Position numbers and translations under genes: made by a program. From Haloechinothrix sp033042135 (GTDB lineage: Bacteria; Actinomycetota; Actinomycetes; Mycobacteriales; Pseudonocardiaceae): DNA of 64,000 nucleotides. Position 1 is the stretch's first letter; each line of letters starts with the position of its first letter. The notes under the pieces were generated by a model. The model saw only the letters and a list, made by a program, of their open reading frames with translations, had not been told where the DNA came from and did not search any database. Where the stretch lies: assembly GCF_033042135.1 (NCBI RefSeq), contig NZ_WBXM01000002.1:310001-374000 (forward strand). The letters run 5' to 3'. Positions 54,822 through 63,458 of this stretch are shown one piece after another.

Positions 54822-57800
54822 GTGGATAGCTCGTTCCTGACCGAACTCGAGCGCCGTGTGCTCGTCGCAGACGGTGGAATGGGGACGGCACTCCAAGCTC
54901 ACGACCTGTCGCTGGACGACTTCGATCATCTCGAAGGCTGCAACGAGGTTCTGAACGACACCCGCCCGGACGTCGTTCGTGCGGTCCACCGCGGCTTCCT
55001 CGAGGCGGGTTCGGACGCGATCGAGTCGAACACCTTCGGTACGAACTTGGCCAACTTCGCCGAGTACGACATCACCGACCGGATCCGCGAGCTCGCCCAG
55101 AAGGGCGCGGCCCTGGCACGGGAATGCGCGGACGAGTACTCCACCCCGGACAAGCCGCGTTTCGTGCTCGGTTCCGTTGGGCCGGGCACGAAGCTGCCCA
55201 CCTTGGGGCACGCGCCGTATGCCGACCTGCGGGACGCGTACGAGGAGAGCGTCCGCGGGCTGATCGACGGCGGTATCGACGTCGTGCTTGTCGAGACCTC
55301 ACAGGACCTGCTGCAGACCAAGGCCGCGATCGTCGCGGCCAAGCGGGCCATGGAGCAGGCAGGCGTCAGGCTGCCGATCATCGCGCAGGTGACGGTGGAG
55401 CAAACCGGCACCATGCTGGTCGGTTCCGAGATCGGAGCCGCGCTGGTCGCGCTCGAGCCGCTCGGCATCGACATGATAGGCATGAACTGCGCCACCGGCC
55501 CTGCCGAGATGAGCGAGCACATGCGGGTGCTCGCCGACCACGCGAGTGTGCCGATCTCGGTGATGCCGAACGCGGGACTGCCCGAGCTCGGACCGAACGG
55601 TGCCGTCTACCCGCTACAGCCGAACGAGCTCGCCGAGGCGCTGGCAGGCTTCGTCACCGATTTCGGCGCGCGCCTTGTCGGTGGCTGCTGCGGCGCCACG
55701 GACGAACACGTCGCCGCAGTGGCCAACGCCGTGTCCGACCTGCCGGTTCCCCGGCGTACGCCGGAGGTCGTGCCCTCGGTGTCGTCGGTTTACCAGGCGA
55801 TCCCCTTCGATCAGGAAGCCTCGATCCTCAACGTGGGTGAGCGCACCAACGCCAACGGTTCGAAGGCCTTCCGGGAGGCGATGCTGGAGGAGCGCTACTC
55901 CGACTGTGTCGAGATCGCCAAGGGACAGACCCGTGAGGGCGCGCACATGCTCGACCTCTGCGTCGACTACGTCGGCCGGGACGGTACCTACGACATGCGG
56001 GAGCTGGCCTCGCGGCTGGCCACGGCATCGACGTTGCCGATCATGGTCGACTCCACCGAGCCGGATGTGATCGAGGTCGGTCTGGAGCACTTCGGCGGCC
56101 GGTGCGCGGTGAACTCGGTGAACTACGAGGACGGCACCGAACCTGGTGGGCGCTACGACCGGATGATGCGGATGATCCGTGAGCACGGCGCCACCGTGGT
56201 GTTCACCTGTATCGACGAGGAGGGGCAGGCGCGTACCGCCGACTGGAAGCTGCGCGTCGCCGAGCGGGCGATCGAGGACGCGACCACCAACTGGGGCCTC
56301 GACAAGTCCGCGATCATCATCGACCTCCTGGTCTTTCCGATCACGACGGGGCAGGAAGAGGTCCGCAAGGACGGGATCGAGACGATCGAGGCGATCCGCC
56401 GGCTGTCCGAGCGTCACCCGGACGTGCAGACCACCCTCGGGCTGTCGAACGTCTCGTTCGGCCTCAACCCCGCTGCGCGGCAGGTCCTGAACTCGGTGTT
56501 CCTCCACGAGTGCCGCGAGGCCGGGCTGAAGTCCGCGATCGTGAACTCGTCGAAGATCCTGCCGATGAACAAGATCGACGAGGAGGCCAAGCAGGTCGCG
56601 CTCGATCTCGTTTATGACCGCCGCAGCGAGGGTTACGATCCACTGCAGAAGCTGATGGGGCTGTTCGAAGGCGTGTCGGCCTCGTCGACGAGCGAGTCGC
56701 GCGCCGAAGAGCTGGCCAAGCTGCCGCTGTTCGAGCGGTTGGAGAAGCGCATCGTCGACGGTGAGCTCAACGGGCTCGAGGACGACCTCATGGCGGCCAT
56801 GGAGGAGAAGAAGCCGCTCGAGATCGTCAACGAGAACCTGCTCGCCGGGATGAAGGTTGTCGGTGACCTGTTCGGCTCCGGGCAGATGCAGCTGCCGTTC
56901 GTGCTGCAGTCGGCCGAGGTGATGAAGACCGCCGTGGCCCATCTGGAGCCGTACATGGAGAAGGACGACTCCGGTGGGAAGGGCAAGCTGCTGCTGGCCA
57001 CGGTCAAGGGCGATGTGCACGATATCGGGAAGAACCTCGTCGACATCATCGTCTCGAACAACGGCTACGACGTGGTCAACATCGGTATCAAGCAGCCGAT
57101 CAACAACATCCTGGAAGAGGCGGAGAAGCACGAAGTCGACGCCATCGGGCTCTCCGGGCTGCTGGTGAAGTCCACTGTGATCATGAAGGATGATCTGCAG
57201 GAGATGAACTCCCGGGGACTCGCCGAGAAGTATCCGGTGATGCTCGGTGGGGCGGCGTTGACCCGCACCTATGTGGAGAACGACCTCGACGAGGTCTACG
57301 AGGGCGAGGTCTACTACGCCAAGGACGCCTTCGAGGGCCTGAAGTTGATGGACCAGGTCATGGCCCGCAAGAAGGGCGAGGTCCTCGAGGAGGACGATCA
57401 GGAGCAGGCCAAGCGGGCCGAGCGCAAGGCTCGCCGGGAACGCTCGCTGCGGATCGCGGAGCAGCGCAAGGCCGAGGCGGGCGAGGAACCGGACGAGTAC
57501 GACACCACACGTTCGGACGTCGCTGCCGACGTGCCGGTGCCTGCTGCCCCGTTCTGGGGCCCGAAGGTGGTCAAGGGTGTGCCCGTCGCCGAATACTCGA
57601 AGATGCTGGACGAACGGGCGACATTCTTCGGCCAGTGGGGCCTGCGCGGTACCAAAGGCGGCAACGGCCCCACCTACGAGGAGCTCGTCGAAAGCGAGGG
57701 GCGGCCCCGGCTGCGTGCCTGGCTCGACGAGCTGACCACCAAGGGCATACTGGCGCACGCCGCGGTGGTGTACGGGTACTACCCGTGCGTCTCCGAGGGC

Positions 57801-58370
57801 AACGACCTGATCGTGCTCGAGGAGCCGAAGCCGGACGCCGCGGAGCGGTGCCGGTTCACGTTCCCGCGCCAGCGCCGGGATCGCAGGCTCTGCTTGGCGG
57901 ACTTCTTCCGTTCCCGCGAGATGGCCGAATCCAATGGTTCCGTGGACGTGTTGCCACTGCAGCTGGTCACCATGGGCGAGCCGATCGCCGATTACGCCAA
58001 CCAGCTGTTCGAGGGCAATGCCTACCGTGACTACCTCGAAGTGCACGGCCTGTCCGTGCAGTTGACGGAGGCGCTTGCCGAGTACTGGCACCGCCGGATC
58101 CGTGAGGAGTTGCAGTGGGAATCCGGCAAGGCGGTCGCCAACGAGGATCCTGACGACGTGCAGGAGTTCTTCAAGCTCGGCTACCGCGGCGCCCGTTTCT
58201 CACTGGGTTACGGCGCGTGCCCGGACCTCGAGGATCGGAAGAAGATCGTCGATCTGCTGGACTCGGAACGGATCGGTGTCCAGCTGTCGGAGGAGTTCCA
58301 GCTCCACCCGGAGCAATCCACCGACGCTTTCGTTGCCCATCACCCCGAAGCGAAGTATTTCAACACCTAA
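54822..58370 (+). CDS. metH: Cobalamin-dependent methionine synthase
   Basis: 1182 residues with all MetH modules: homocysteine-binding barrel with Zn ligands C223, C289 and C290 (MNCATGP, GGCCGAT); pterin-binding domain (ILNVGERTNANGSKAF, IMVDSTEPDVIEVGLEHFGG); cobalamin domain with base-off box DVHDIG from D731; and C-terminal activation domain (AEYWHRRIREELQWE, RGARFSLGYGACPDLEDRKK). It methylates homocysteine from methyltetrahydrofolate. The GTG start has AGGAGG upstream; the frame extends earlier without a site. Cobalamin dependence couples betaine output to B12 supply. Confidence 0.95.
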   Translation: MDSSFLTELERRVLVADGGMGTALQAHDLSLDDFDHLEGCNEVLNDTRPDVVRAVHRGFLEAGSDAIESNTFGTNLANFAEYDITDRIRELAQKGAALARECADEYSTPDKPRFVLGSVGPGTKLPTLGHAPYADLRDAYEESVRGLIDGGIDVVLVETSQDLLQTKAAIVAAKRAMEQAGVRLPIIAQVTVEQTGTMLVGSEIGAALVALEPLGIDMIGMNCATGPAEMSEHMRVLADHASVPISVMPNAGLPELGPNGAVYPLQPNELAEALAGFVTDFGARLVGGCCGATDEHVAAVANAVSDLPVPRRTPEVVPSVSSVYQAIPFDQEASILNVGERTNANGSKAFREAMLEERYSDCVEIAKGQTREGAHMLDLCVDYVGRDGTYDMRELASRLATASTLPIMVDSTEPDVIEVGLEHFGGRCAVNSVNYEDGTEPGGRYDRMMRMIREHGATVVFTCIDEEGQARTADWKLRVAERAIEDATTNWGLDKSAIIIDLLVFPITTGQEEVRKDGIETIEAIRRLSERHPDVQTTLGLSNVSFGLNPAARQVLNSVFLHECREAGLKSAIVNSSKILPMNKIDEEAKQVALDLVYDRRSEGYDPLQKLMGLFEGVSASSTSESRAEELAKLPLFERLEKRIVDGELNGLEDDLMAAMEEKKPLEIVNENLLAGMKVVGDLFGSGQMQLPFVLQSAEVMKTAVAHLEPYMEKDDSGGKGKLLLATVKGDVHDIGKNLVDIIVSNNGYDVVNIGIKQPINNILEEAEKHEVDAIGLSGLLVKSTVIMKDDLQEMNSRGLAEKYPVMLGGAALTRTYVENDLDEVYEGEVYYAKDAFEGLKLMDQVMARKKGEVLEEDDQEQAKRAERKARRERSLRIAEQRKAEAGEEPDEYDTTRSDVAADVPVPAAPFWGPKVVKGVPVAEYSKMLDERATFFGQWGLRGTKGGNGPTYEELVESEGRPRLRAWLDELTTKGILAHAAVVYGYYPCVSEGNDLIVLEEPKPDAAERCRFTFPRQRRDRRLCLADFFRSREMAESNGSVDVLPLQLVTMGEPIADYANQLFEGNAYRDYLEVHGLSVQLTEALAEYWHRRIREELQWESGKAVANEDPDDVQEFFKLGYRGARFSLGYGACPDLEDRKKIVDLLDSERIGVQLSEEFQLHPEQSTDAFVAHHPEAKYFNT

Positions 58371-58421
58371 GACGGCCGGCAATCGGACCGATGACGGCAA
58401 GATAAGGGGACAAGAGAGAGA

Positions 58422-59891
58422 ATGGCTCTGGAAACGACGGACAAGCTGCAGACCCGCAACGGTATCGACTTCGCCGTTGCCGACCTTGAGCTGGCCGAGT
58501 ACGGCCGGAAGGAAATCCGGCTGGCTGAGCACGAGATGCCCGGGTTGATGGCGCTGCGGCGCGAGTACGCCGATGTCAAGCCGCTGAAGGGCGCGCGCAT
58601 CTCCGGCTCGCTGCACATGACCACCCAGACGGCTGTGCTGATCGAGACGCTGACCGAGCTGGGCGCGGAGGTGCGTTGGGCCTCCTGCAACATCTTCTCC
58701 ACGCAGGACCACGCGGCTGCTGCGGCGGTGGTCGGCCCGTACGGCACCCCGGAGAAGCCGCAGGGTGTGTCGATCTTCGCTTGGAAGGGCGAGACGCTGG
58801 AGGAGTACTGGTGGTGCACCGAGATGATGCTCACCTGGCCCGACCAGCCCGCCAACATGATTCTCGACGACGGTGGGGACGCCACCGTGCTGGTGCACAA
58901 GGGCACCGAGTGCGAGAAGGCCGGTGTGGTGCCACCTGAGGAGGAGGACGACCCGGAGGAGTGGAAGGTCGTGCTCGGCAGGCTGCGTGCCTCGCTGGCC
59001 AAGGACGCGAGTAAGTGGACCAAGATCGGTGAGAGCATCCTCGGCGTCACAGAGGAGACCACCACCGGTGTGAACCGGCTGTACCAGCTGGCCGCGCAGG
59101 GTGAGCTGCTGTTCCCGGCGATCAACGTCAACGACTCGGTCACCAAGTCCAAGTTCGACAACAAGTACGGCATTCGCCACTCGCTGATCGACGGTCTCAA
59201 CCGCGCCACCGACGTGATGATGGGCGGCAAGGTGGCCGTGGTCTGCGGCTACGGTGACGTCGGCAAGGGCTCGGCGGACTCGCTGGTCGGCCAGGGCGCT
59301 CGTGTGATCGTCACCGAGATCGACCCGATCAATGCGCTGCAGGCGCAGATGGACGGCTACGAGGTGGCCACGCTGGACAGCGTGGTCGACAAGGCCGATG
59401 TCGTGATCACCACGACCGGTAACAAGGACGTGGTGACCTTCGAGCACATGAAGCGCATGAAGCACCAGGCGATCGTCGGCAACGTCGGCCACTTCGACAA
59501 CGAGATCGAGATGGTCGCCCTGGAGCGCAGCAAGGACGTCAAGCACGTCAACATCAAGCCGCAGGTGGACGAGTTCATCTTCCCTGACGGCCACTCGATC
59601 ATCGTGCTGAGCGAGGGCAGGCTGCTCAACCTGGGCAACGCTACCGGCCACCCGTCGTTCGTGATGTCGAACAGCTTCTCCAACCAGACGATCGCCCAGA
59701 TCGAGCTGTTCACCAAGCACAAGGAGTACGACAACGAGGTCTACATGCTGCCCAAGGCGCTCGACGAGAAGGTCGCCCGGGTGCACGTGGAGGCGCTCGG
59801 TGGCGAGCTGACCAAGCTCACCAAGGACCAGGCCGAGTACATCGGCGTGGACGTCGAGGGTCCGTACAAGCCGGAGCACTACCGGTACTGA
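58422..59891 (+). CDS. ahcY: S-adenosylhomocysteine hydrolase
   Basis: 489 residues, with the long insert seen in actinobacterial enzymes. SLHMTTQTAVLIETLTELGA, WASCNIFSTQDHAAAAAVVG, NAD motif GYGDVGKG from ~276 and C-terminal YKPEHYRY. It splits S-adenosylhomocysteine, a strong inhibitor of the betaine methyltransferases, into homocysteine (for MetH) and adenosine (for AdoK). It closes the cycle. 51 bp after metH, purine-rich GGGGACAAGAGAGAG leader, then an 18-bp-stem terminator. Confidence 0.95.
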   Translation: MALETTDKLQTRNGIDFAVADLELAEYGRKEIRLAEHEMPGLMALRREYADVKPLKGARISGSLHMTTQTAVLIETLTELGAEVRWASCNIFSTQDHAAAAAVVGPYGTPEKPQGVSIFAWKGETLEEYWWCTEMMLTWPDQPANMILDDGGDATVLVHKGTECEKAGVVPPEEEDDPEEWKVVLGRLRASLAKDASKWTKIGESILGVTEETTTGVNRLYQLAAQGELLFPAINVNDSVTKSKFDNKYGIRHSLIDGLNRATDVMMGGKVAVVCGYGDVGKGSADSLVGQGARVIVTEIDPINALQAQMDGYEVATLDSVVDKADVVITTTGNKDVVTFEHMKRMKHQAIVGNVGHFDNEIEMVALERSKDVKHVNIKPQVDEFIFPDGHSIIVLSEGRLLNLGNATGHPSFVMSNSFSNQTIAQIELFTKHKEYDNEVYMLPKALDEKVARVHVEALGGELTKLTKDQAEYIGVDVEGPYKPEHYRY

Positions 59892-59944
59892 TCACCGGCG
59901 TCACCGTCGCGACAGTGCGACGGCGGCTCGACCGGATCGTCATC

Positions 59945-59990
59945 CAGCGGCGGCGTGCCGGGGACAAGGTCTCCCGGCACGCCGCCGCTG
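59945..59990 (+). terminator. hairpin terminator closing the betaine operon
   Basis: A perfect 18-bp stem (59945-59962 with 59973-59990; CAGCGGCGGCGTGCCGGG and its complement) with a 10-nt loop, 53 bp after the ahcY stop. Confidence 0.88.
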
Positions 59991-60122
59991 TGTGTATGCG
60001 CGTCCGTTTGGTACGTCGGCTGTGGCCCATTGGGTCGACGGGGCATGTCGCGCCAGTGGAGCTCAGGGGGAAGCCGGTAGGTTAGGGGCTCTGGATGTCA
60101 CTTCAATCAAGGGACAGTTGAC

Positions 60123-60560
60123 ATGGGAGCCTTGTTCGACTTCAGCTTCAGCAGGTTCGTCGCACCGACGATCGCCAAGGTCGTCTACATCCTGCTGATG
60201 GTCTTCATCGCGCTCGGCTACATCTTCGCGGTGATCGCCGCGTTCACCGAAGACGTCCTCTTCGGGTTGCTGATGTTGGTGATCATCGGTCCGCTGGTGG
60301 CGTTGCTGTACGTGGTCCTCATCAGGGTCGGCCTCGAGTCGTTGCTCGCGACCATCTACACGGCCCAGAACACCGGGGAGCTGGTCCGGATGCAGGGTGG
60401 CCCGCAGGGCCCACCGCCCGGGCAGGGTATGCCGCCGCAGGGGCCGCCGCCGGGGCCGCCGCCGGGCCAGGGTCCCCCGCCGGGGCAGGGTATGCCGCCG
60501 CAAGGACCCCCGCCGGGGCAGGGTGGATTCCCGCCGCAAGGACCGCCACCGAACTACTGA
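60123..60560 (+). CDS. DUF4282 membrane protein with Pro/Gly-rich tail
   Basis: A 145-residue protein. Residues ~15-85 hold two transmembrane helices (VVYILLMVFIALGYIFAVIA; LLMLVIIGPLVALLYVVLIR) of the DUF4282 family. The last ~55 residues are a low-complexity cytoplasmic or surface tail built of GPPPGQGMPPQ-type repeats. Function unknown. GGGA lies before the ATG; monocistronic. Tail length probably varies between strains because the DNA is repetitive. Confidence 0.82.
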   Translation: MGALFDFSFSRFVAPTIAKVVYILLMVFIALGYIFAVIAAFTEDVLFGLLMLVIIGPLVALLYVVLIRVGLESLLATIYTAQNTGELVRMQGGPQGPPPGQGMPPQGPPPGPPPGQGPPPGQGMPPQGPPPGQGGFPPQGPPPNY

Positions 60561-60634
60561 CGGCAGCCGTAGGGGTGGCCTCCGGCGGGGTGACCGGGGC
60601 GCCACCCCTGCTGGCGGTCGCGGGCAATCGCGGC

Positions 60635-61258
60635 TCAGCCGCCGGAGTCGGGCGTGGATCGGGACCAGGCCAGCAGTTCCACGGTGTCCCACCACAGTGT
60701 TCCCGACTCGATCTCGGCGATCAGCGATCGCACCCAATCCGACTCCGCCACCGCCATCGCTCGGCGGTATTCTTCCTCGATTAACAGCACTCGAGGTACC
60801 TGGGCGCGTTCCAGTTCCGCATCCAGCTCGGCCACGACCCGTTCCAGCGCGTTCGCCCGCTCGCCGAGCCGCGCCACCACGTCCTCGGGGGAGTGAAGCC
60901 CGAGCAGTGAGAGCGCTGCCGGAAACTCCGGGAACTCCCGCGCAGGCCGGGCGAGCATCTCGGCCATCCATCGCTGGAGCAGCTCCCGTCCGGTTCCGGT
61001 GATGCTATAGACGATGCGTCGTGGTCGTCGTTGGTGGTACTGCTCCTCCATCTCCTCGACCAGCCCCTCACGTCGCAGCCGGGCGAGCGTTTGGTGGATG
61101 CTGTTGCGCTGTGCGATGTTGACCACCCGATCCTTCCCTCGTTCTGCGATCAGCCGTTGCATCCGGTAAGGGTGCATCGGCGACTCGGCCAGCAGCGCGA
61201 GAACAACGAGGGCCAGGGGTGAGCGGCGTGGTTCTCGCTCGGTCGCCTCGGAGGTCAT
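60635..61258 (-). CDS. PadR-family regulator with C-terminal dimerisation domain
   Basis: A 207-residue PadR protein of the long subfamily. The winged helix has HPYRMQRLIAERGKD, QRNSIHQTLARLRREGLVEE and RRIVYSITGTGRELL; the C-terminal helical domain (PADR_C/Vir_act_alpha) contains LLEEEY-like IEEEYRRAMAVAESDWVRSL. It is divergent from a membrane-protein gene with a 25-bp palindrome between. No clear ribosome site; a GTG 13 codons upstream (61297) is possible. Confidence 0.85.
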   Translation of the reverse strand: MTSEATEREPRRSPLALVVLALLAESPMHPYRMQRLIAERGKDRVVNIAQRNSIHQTLARLRREGLVEEMEEQYHQRRPRRIVYSITGTGRELLQRWMAEMLARPAREFPEFPAALSLLGLHSPEDVVARLGERANALERVVAELDAELERAQVPRVLLIEEEYRRAMAVAESDWVRSLIAEIESGTLWWDTVELLAWSRSTPDSGG

Positions 61259-61302
61259 GCGGTCATTCAACCAGCTGTCGTGTGAGTTCGGTTGCACCCT
61301 CG

Positions 61303-61327
61303 CATAGTTAATATATAATTAGTTATG
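61303..61327. promoter_or_regulatory. 25-bp AT-rich palindrome (PadR operator candidate)
   Basis: CATAG...TTATG ends and a TTAATATATAATTA centre make an imperfect palindrome in which 18 or so of 25 positions match their complement. It is the only AT-rich block between the divergent padR and membrane-protein genes and probably also overlaps the promoters. Confidence 0.55.
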
Positions 61328-61387
61328 TCATAATCTAAAGCGCGTTGGGTCATCCGGCCGCGCGCGATGCGAAGGGAGCCCGGCACC

Positions 61388-62077
61388 ATGCGGGTCGAAA
61401 CGGGGACGGCAGCCGCCGTGGACACCGTCACGTTGCGCGCGGGCGCTGTCGCCGCGCTGCTAGGGACCGTGCTGTACGTGGTGGTTTCCGTAGCGCACGG
61501 CAACCCACCGATCACCGACTCCGCGGCCACCCTGGATCATGTCGCCGAACGTTCCTGGTGGCTGCACGCCCATCTGGCGAACGTTCTCGCCGTCGTGCTC
61601 TGGCTCGTGGCGCTCGTGGTGGTCACCAGGGTGTTGCGACACGACCGTTCGGCGGGATTGGCCAGCCTCGCGGCAGCCACCATGTCCGTGGCGACCGCGG
61701 TATACGCCGTCTATTTCGGTGTGCACGGGGTCGGCCTCACGGCGCTTGCCGACCAGTGGGCAGCAGCGGAGCCCGGTGCGGAGCACGGGACGGTGATCGC
61801 CGCCGATGCGGTGCTCGCCGTGCTGGGTAGCACGGCCTTCGTCGCTCAAGGCCTGCTCGGATCGTCGGTGCTCGTTTACGGCGCGGTGCTCGCTTACAGT
61901 CGAGCGTTGCCTCGGTGGCTGGGGACGTTCGGCATGGTGACAGGGGCGGGCTGGCTTACCGGCGCGGTCGCGTTGTCGTTCGCCGTGATTGTCCCGTTCA
62001 CCGTGCTCGGCTGGCTGTGGATGATCGCGATCGGGATCGTGCTGTGGCGGCGGGCGAACACGGCGAGCCGAGGGTAG
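61388..62077 (+). CDS. Multi-pass membrane protein of unknown function
   Basis: A 229-residue protein with about six transmembrane helices (AGAVAALLGTVLYVVVSVAH, NVLAVVLWLVALVVVTRVL, ATMSVATAVYAVYFGVHGVG, VLAVLGSTAFVAQGLLGSSV and two more). No recognisable enzyme or transporter motif. AAGGGAG lies 6-9 bp before the chosen ATG. It probably forms a regulated pair with the divergent PadR gene, as in some membrane-stress or efflux systems (inference). Confidence 0.75.
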   Translation: MRVETGTAAAVDTVTLRAGAVAALLGTVLYVVVSVAHGNPPITDSAATLDHVAERSWWLHAHLANVLAVVLWLVALVVVTRVLRHDRSAGLASLAAATMSVATAVYAVYFGVHGVGLTALADQWAAAEPGAEHGTVIAADAVLAVLGSTAFVAQGLLGSSVLVYGAVLAYSRALPRWLGTFGMVTGAGWLTGAVALSFAVIVPFTVLGWLWMIAIGIVLWRRANTASRG

Positions 62078-62084
62078 GCTCGCC
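62062..62084 (+). terminator. hairpin at the end of the membrane-protein gene
   Basis: GGCGAGCC / GGCTCGCC, 8-bp stem with 7-nt loop that contains the TAG stop codon region. Confidence 0.5.
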
Positions 62085-62136
62085 CGTGCGAAGACCTGAC
62101 GCCGTTCATGCGTGACAGCACGGGAAGGAGCCGGTG

Positions 62137-63138
62137 ATGGCCGCGACCGCTCCGTTCGCCACGGATCCCGAGACTGGCGAGTTCATCCGCTCCGGCAGCC
62201 AGTTCGATGAACGGATCCGCAACGCACCCGACGCGCGGTGGCCGGTGGAGCCCAACCGTTACCGGTTGATCGTCAGCCTCGCCTGCCCGTGGGCGAGCCG
62301 CGCCGTGATCGTCCGGCGGTTGCTGGGGTTGGAGGGCGTGTTGTCGTTGGGGATCGTCGATCCCATCCAGGACGCCAGGAGCTGGCGCTTCACGCTGGAT
62401 CCCGATGGGGTCGATCCGGTGCTCGGGATCAGCTTCCTCTATGAGGCTTACTACGCGGGCAACCCGCACTATCATGGCGGGATCAGCGTACCGGCCATTG
62501 TGGATATACCGACGTGCAAGCTGGTAACCAACGACTACCTGCAGATGACGCTGGACCTATCCACGGAGTGGACGGACTGGCATCGGCCCGGCGCGCCTTC
62601 GCTATATCCCGAGCCGCTGCGCGAGCAGATCGACGCGATCAACGAGGACGTTTTCCACAACGTCAACAACGCCGTGTACCAGGCGGGCCTGGCGAGCACC
62701 CAGCAAGCCTACGAGCGGGCCTACGACCGGCTGTTCACCCAGCTGGACGCACTGGAGGAACACCTGAGCAAGCAGCGTTACCTTGTGGGTAGCTCCATCA
62801 CCGAGGCCGATATCCGGCTGTTCACCACATTGGTGCGGTTCGACCCGGTGTATCATGGGCATTTCAAGTGCAACCGCCACAAGCTCGCGGAGTTCCCGGC
62901 GTTGTGGGGCTATGCCCGTGACCTCTACCAGACCCCCGGATTCGGCGACACGGTCAACTTCGACCACATCAAGCGGCACTACCACCAGGTCCTCGACCGG
63001 AACAACCCGCTGCGGATCGTGCCGAAGGGGCCGGACCTGAGCGAGTGGCTGGCTCCGCATCACCGCGAGGAGCTCGGCGGCAGTCCTTTCGGGCAGGGCA
63101 GCCCGCCGGACACCGACCCCGACCTGAGCCGCTACTGA
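62137..63138 (+). CDS. Glutathionyl-hydroquinone reductase-like (Xi-class GST) protein
   Basis: A 333-residue Xi-class GST relative. The thioredoxin-fold half has YRLIVSLACPWASRAVIVRR with catalytic Cys50 in the CPW motif. The helical half has NVNNAVYQAGLASTQQAYER, SSITEADIRLFTTLVRFDPV and FDHIKRHYHQVL. The family reduces thiol-hydroquinone conjugates. Actinomycetes use mycothiol rather than glutathione, so the physiological thiol is uncertain. GGAAGGAG precedes the ATG. Confidence 0.87.
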   Translation: MAATAPFATDPETGEFIRSGSQFDERIRNAPDARWPVEPNRYRLIVSLACPWASRAVIVRRLLGLEGVLSLGIVDPIQDARSWRFTLDPDGVDPVLGISFLYEAYYAGNPHYHGGISVPAIVDIPTCKLVTNDYLQMTLDLSTEWTDWHRPGAPSLYPEPLREQIDAINEDVFHNVNNAVYQAGLASTQQAYERAYDRLFTQLDALEEHLSKQRYLVGSSITEADIRLFTTLVRFDPVYHGHFKCNRHKLAEFPALWGYARDLYQTPGFGDTVNFDHIKRHYHQVLDRNNPLRIVPKGPDLSEWLAPHHREELGGSPFGQGSPPDTDPDLSRY

Positions 63139-63458
63139 GTCGCGGTGACCCGCGAGCAGTCGCAGGTCACGTCCAGCGCGTCCGTTCGGGTGATAGTTGT
63201 AACGATTCCCGGCTACCGCCGACTAACTGAGTGCCGTATCTCGCAGGCGGGCCCTACCAGGAGGGAAGCCACCGCGCTCGTCTGGATCGGATGCGAGCAC
63301 GACGCGTGACTCGATGCGCGGCTCGGTCGGTGCGCGCGCCCTGTATGCGAGCCACCCGAACGAACGTTCCCGGCTCCAGCCGGTAGGCATACGTCGAGGG
63401 AAACGGGACCCCGGTGCCCCTCCTGCGAGCTCCCTACGGCACTGAGGAGCGAACAGCC
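63139..63458. other. intergenic region without recognised gene
   Basis: 320 bp upstream of the last gene. It contains a degenerate stretch at about 63168-63190 that shares GAACGGACGC (minus strand) with dispersed repeat copy A, and the ribosome site GAGGAG before 63459. No riboswitch or RNA gene recognised. Confidence 0.55.

Noticed and set aside
55614..58091. Very long open frame on the minus strand across metH
   Set aside because: It lies fully inside a well-supported gene, has Arg/His/Leu-rich shadow composition, and no homology or ribosome site. High GC makes such antisense frames common.
63165..63192. Sixth copy of the palindromic element
   Set aside because: It shares GAACGGACGC and GGACGTGAC (minus strand) with the family, but the arms and centre do not align; at most a decayed relic.
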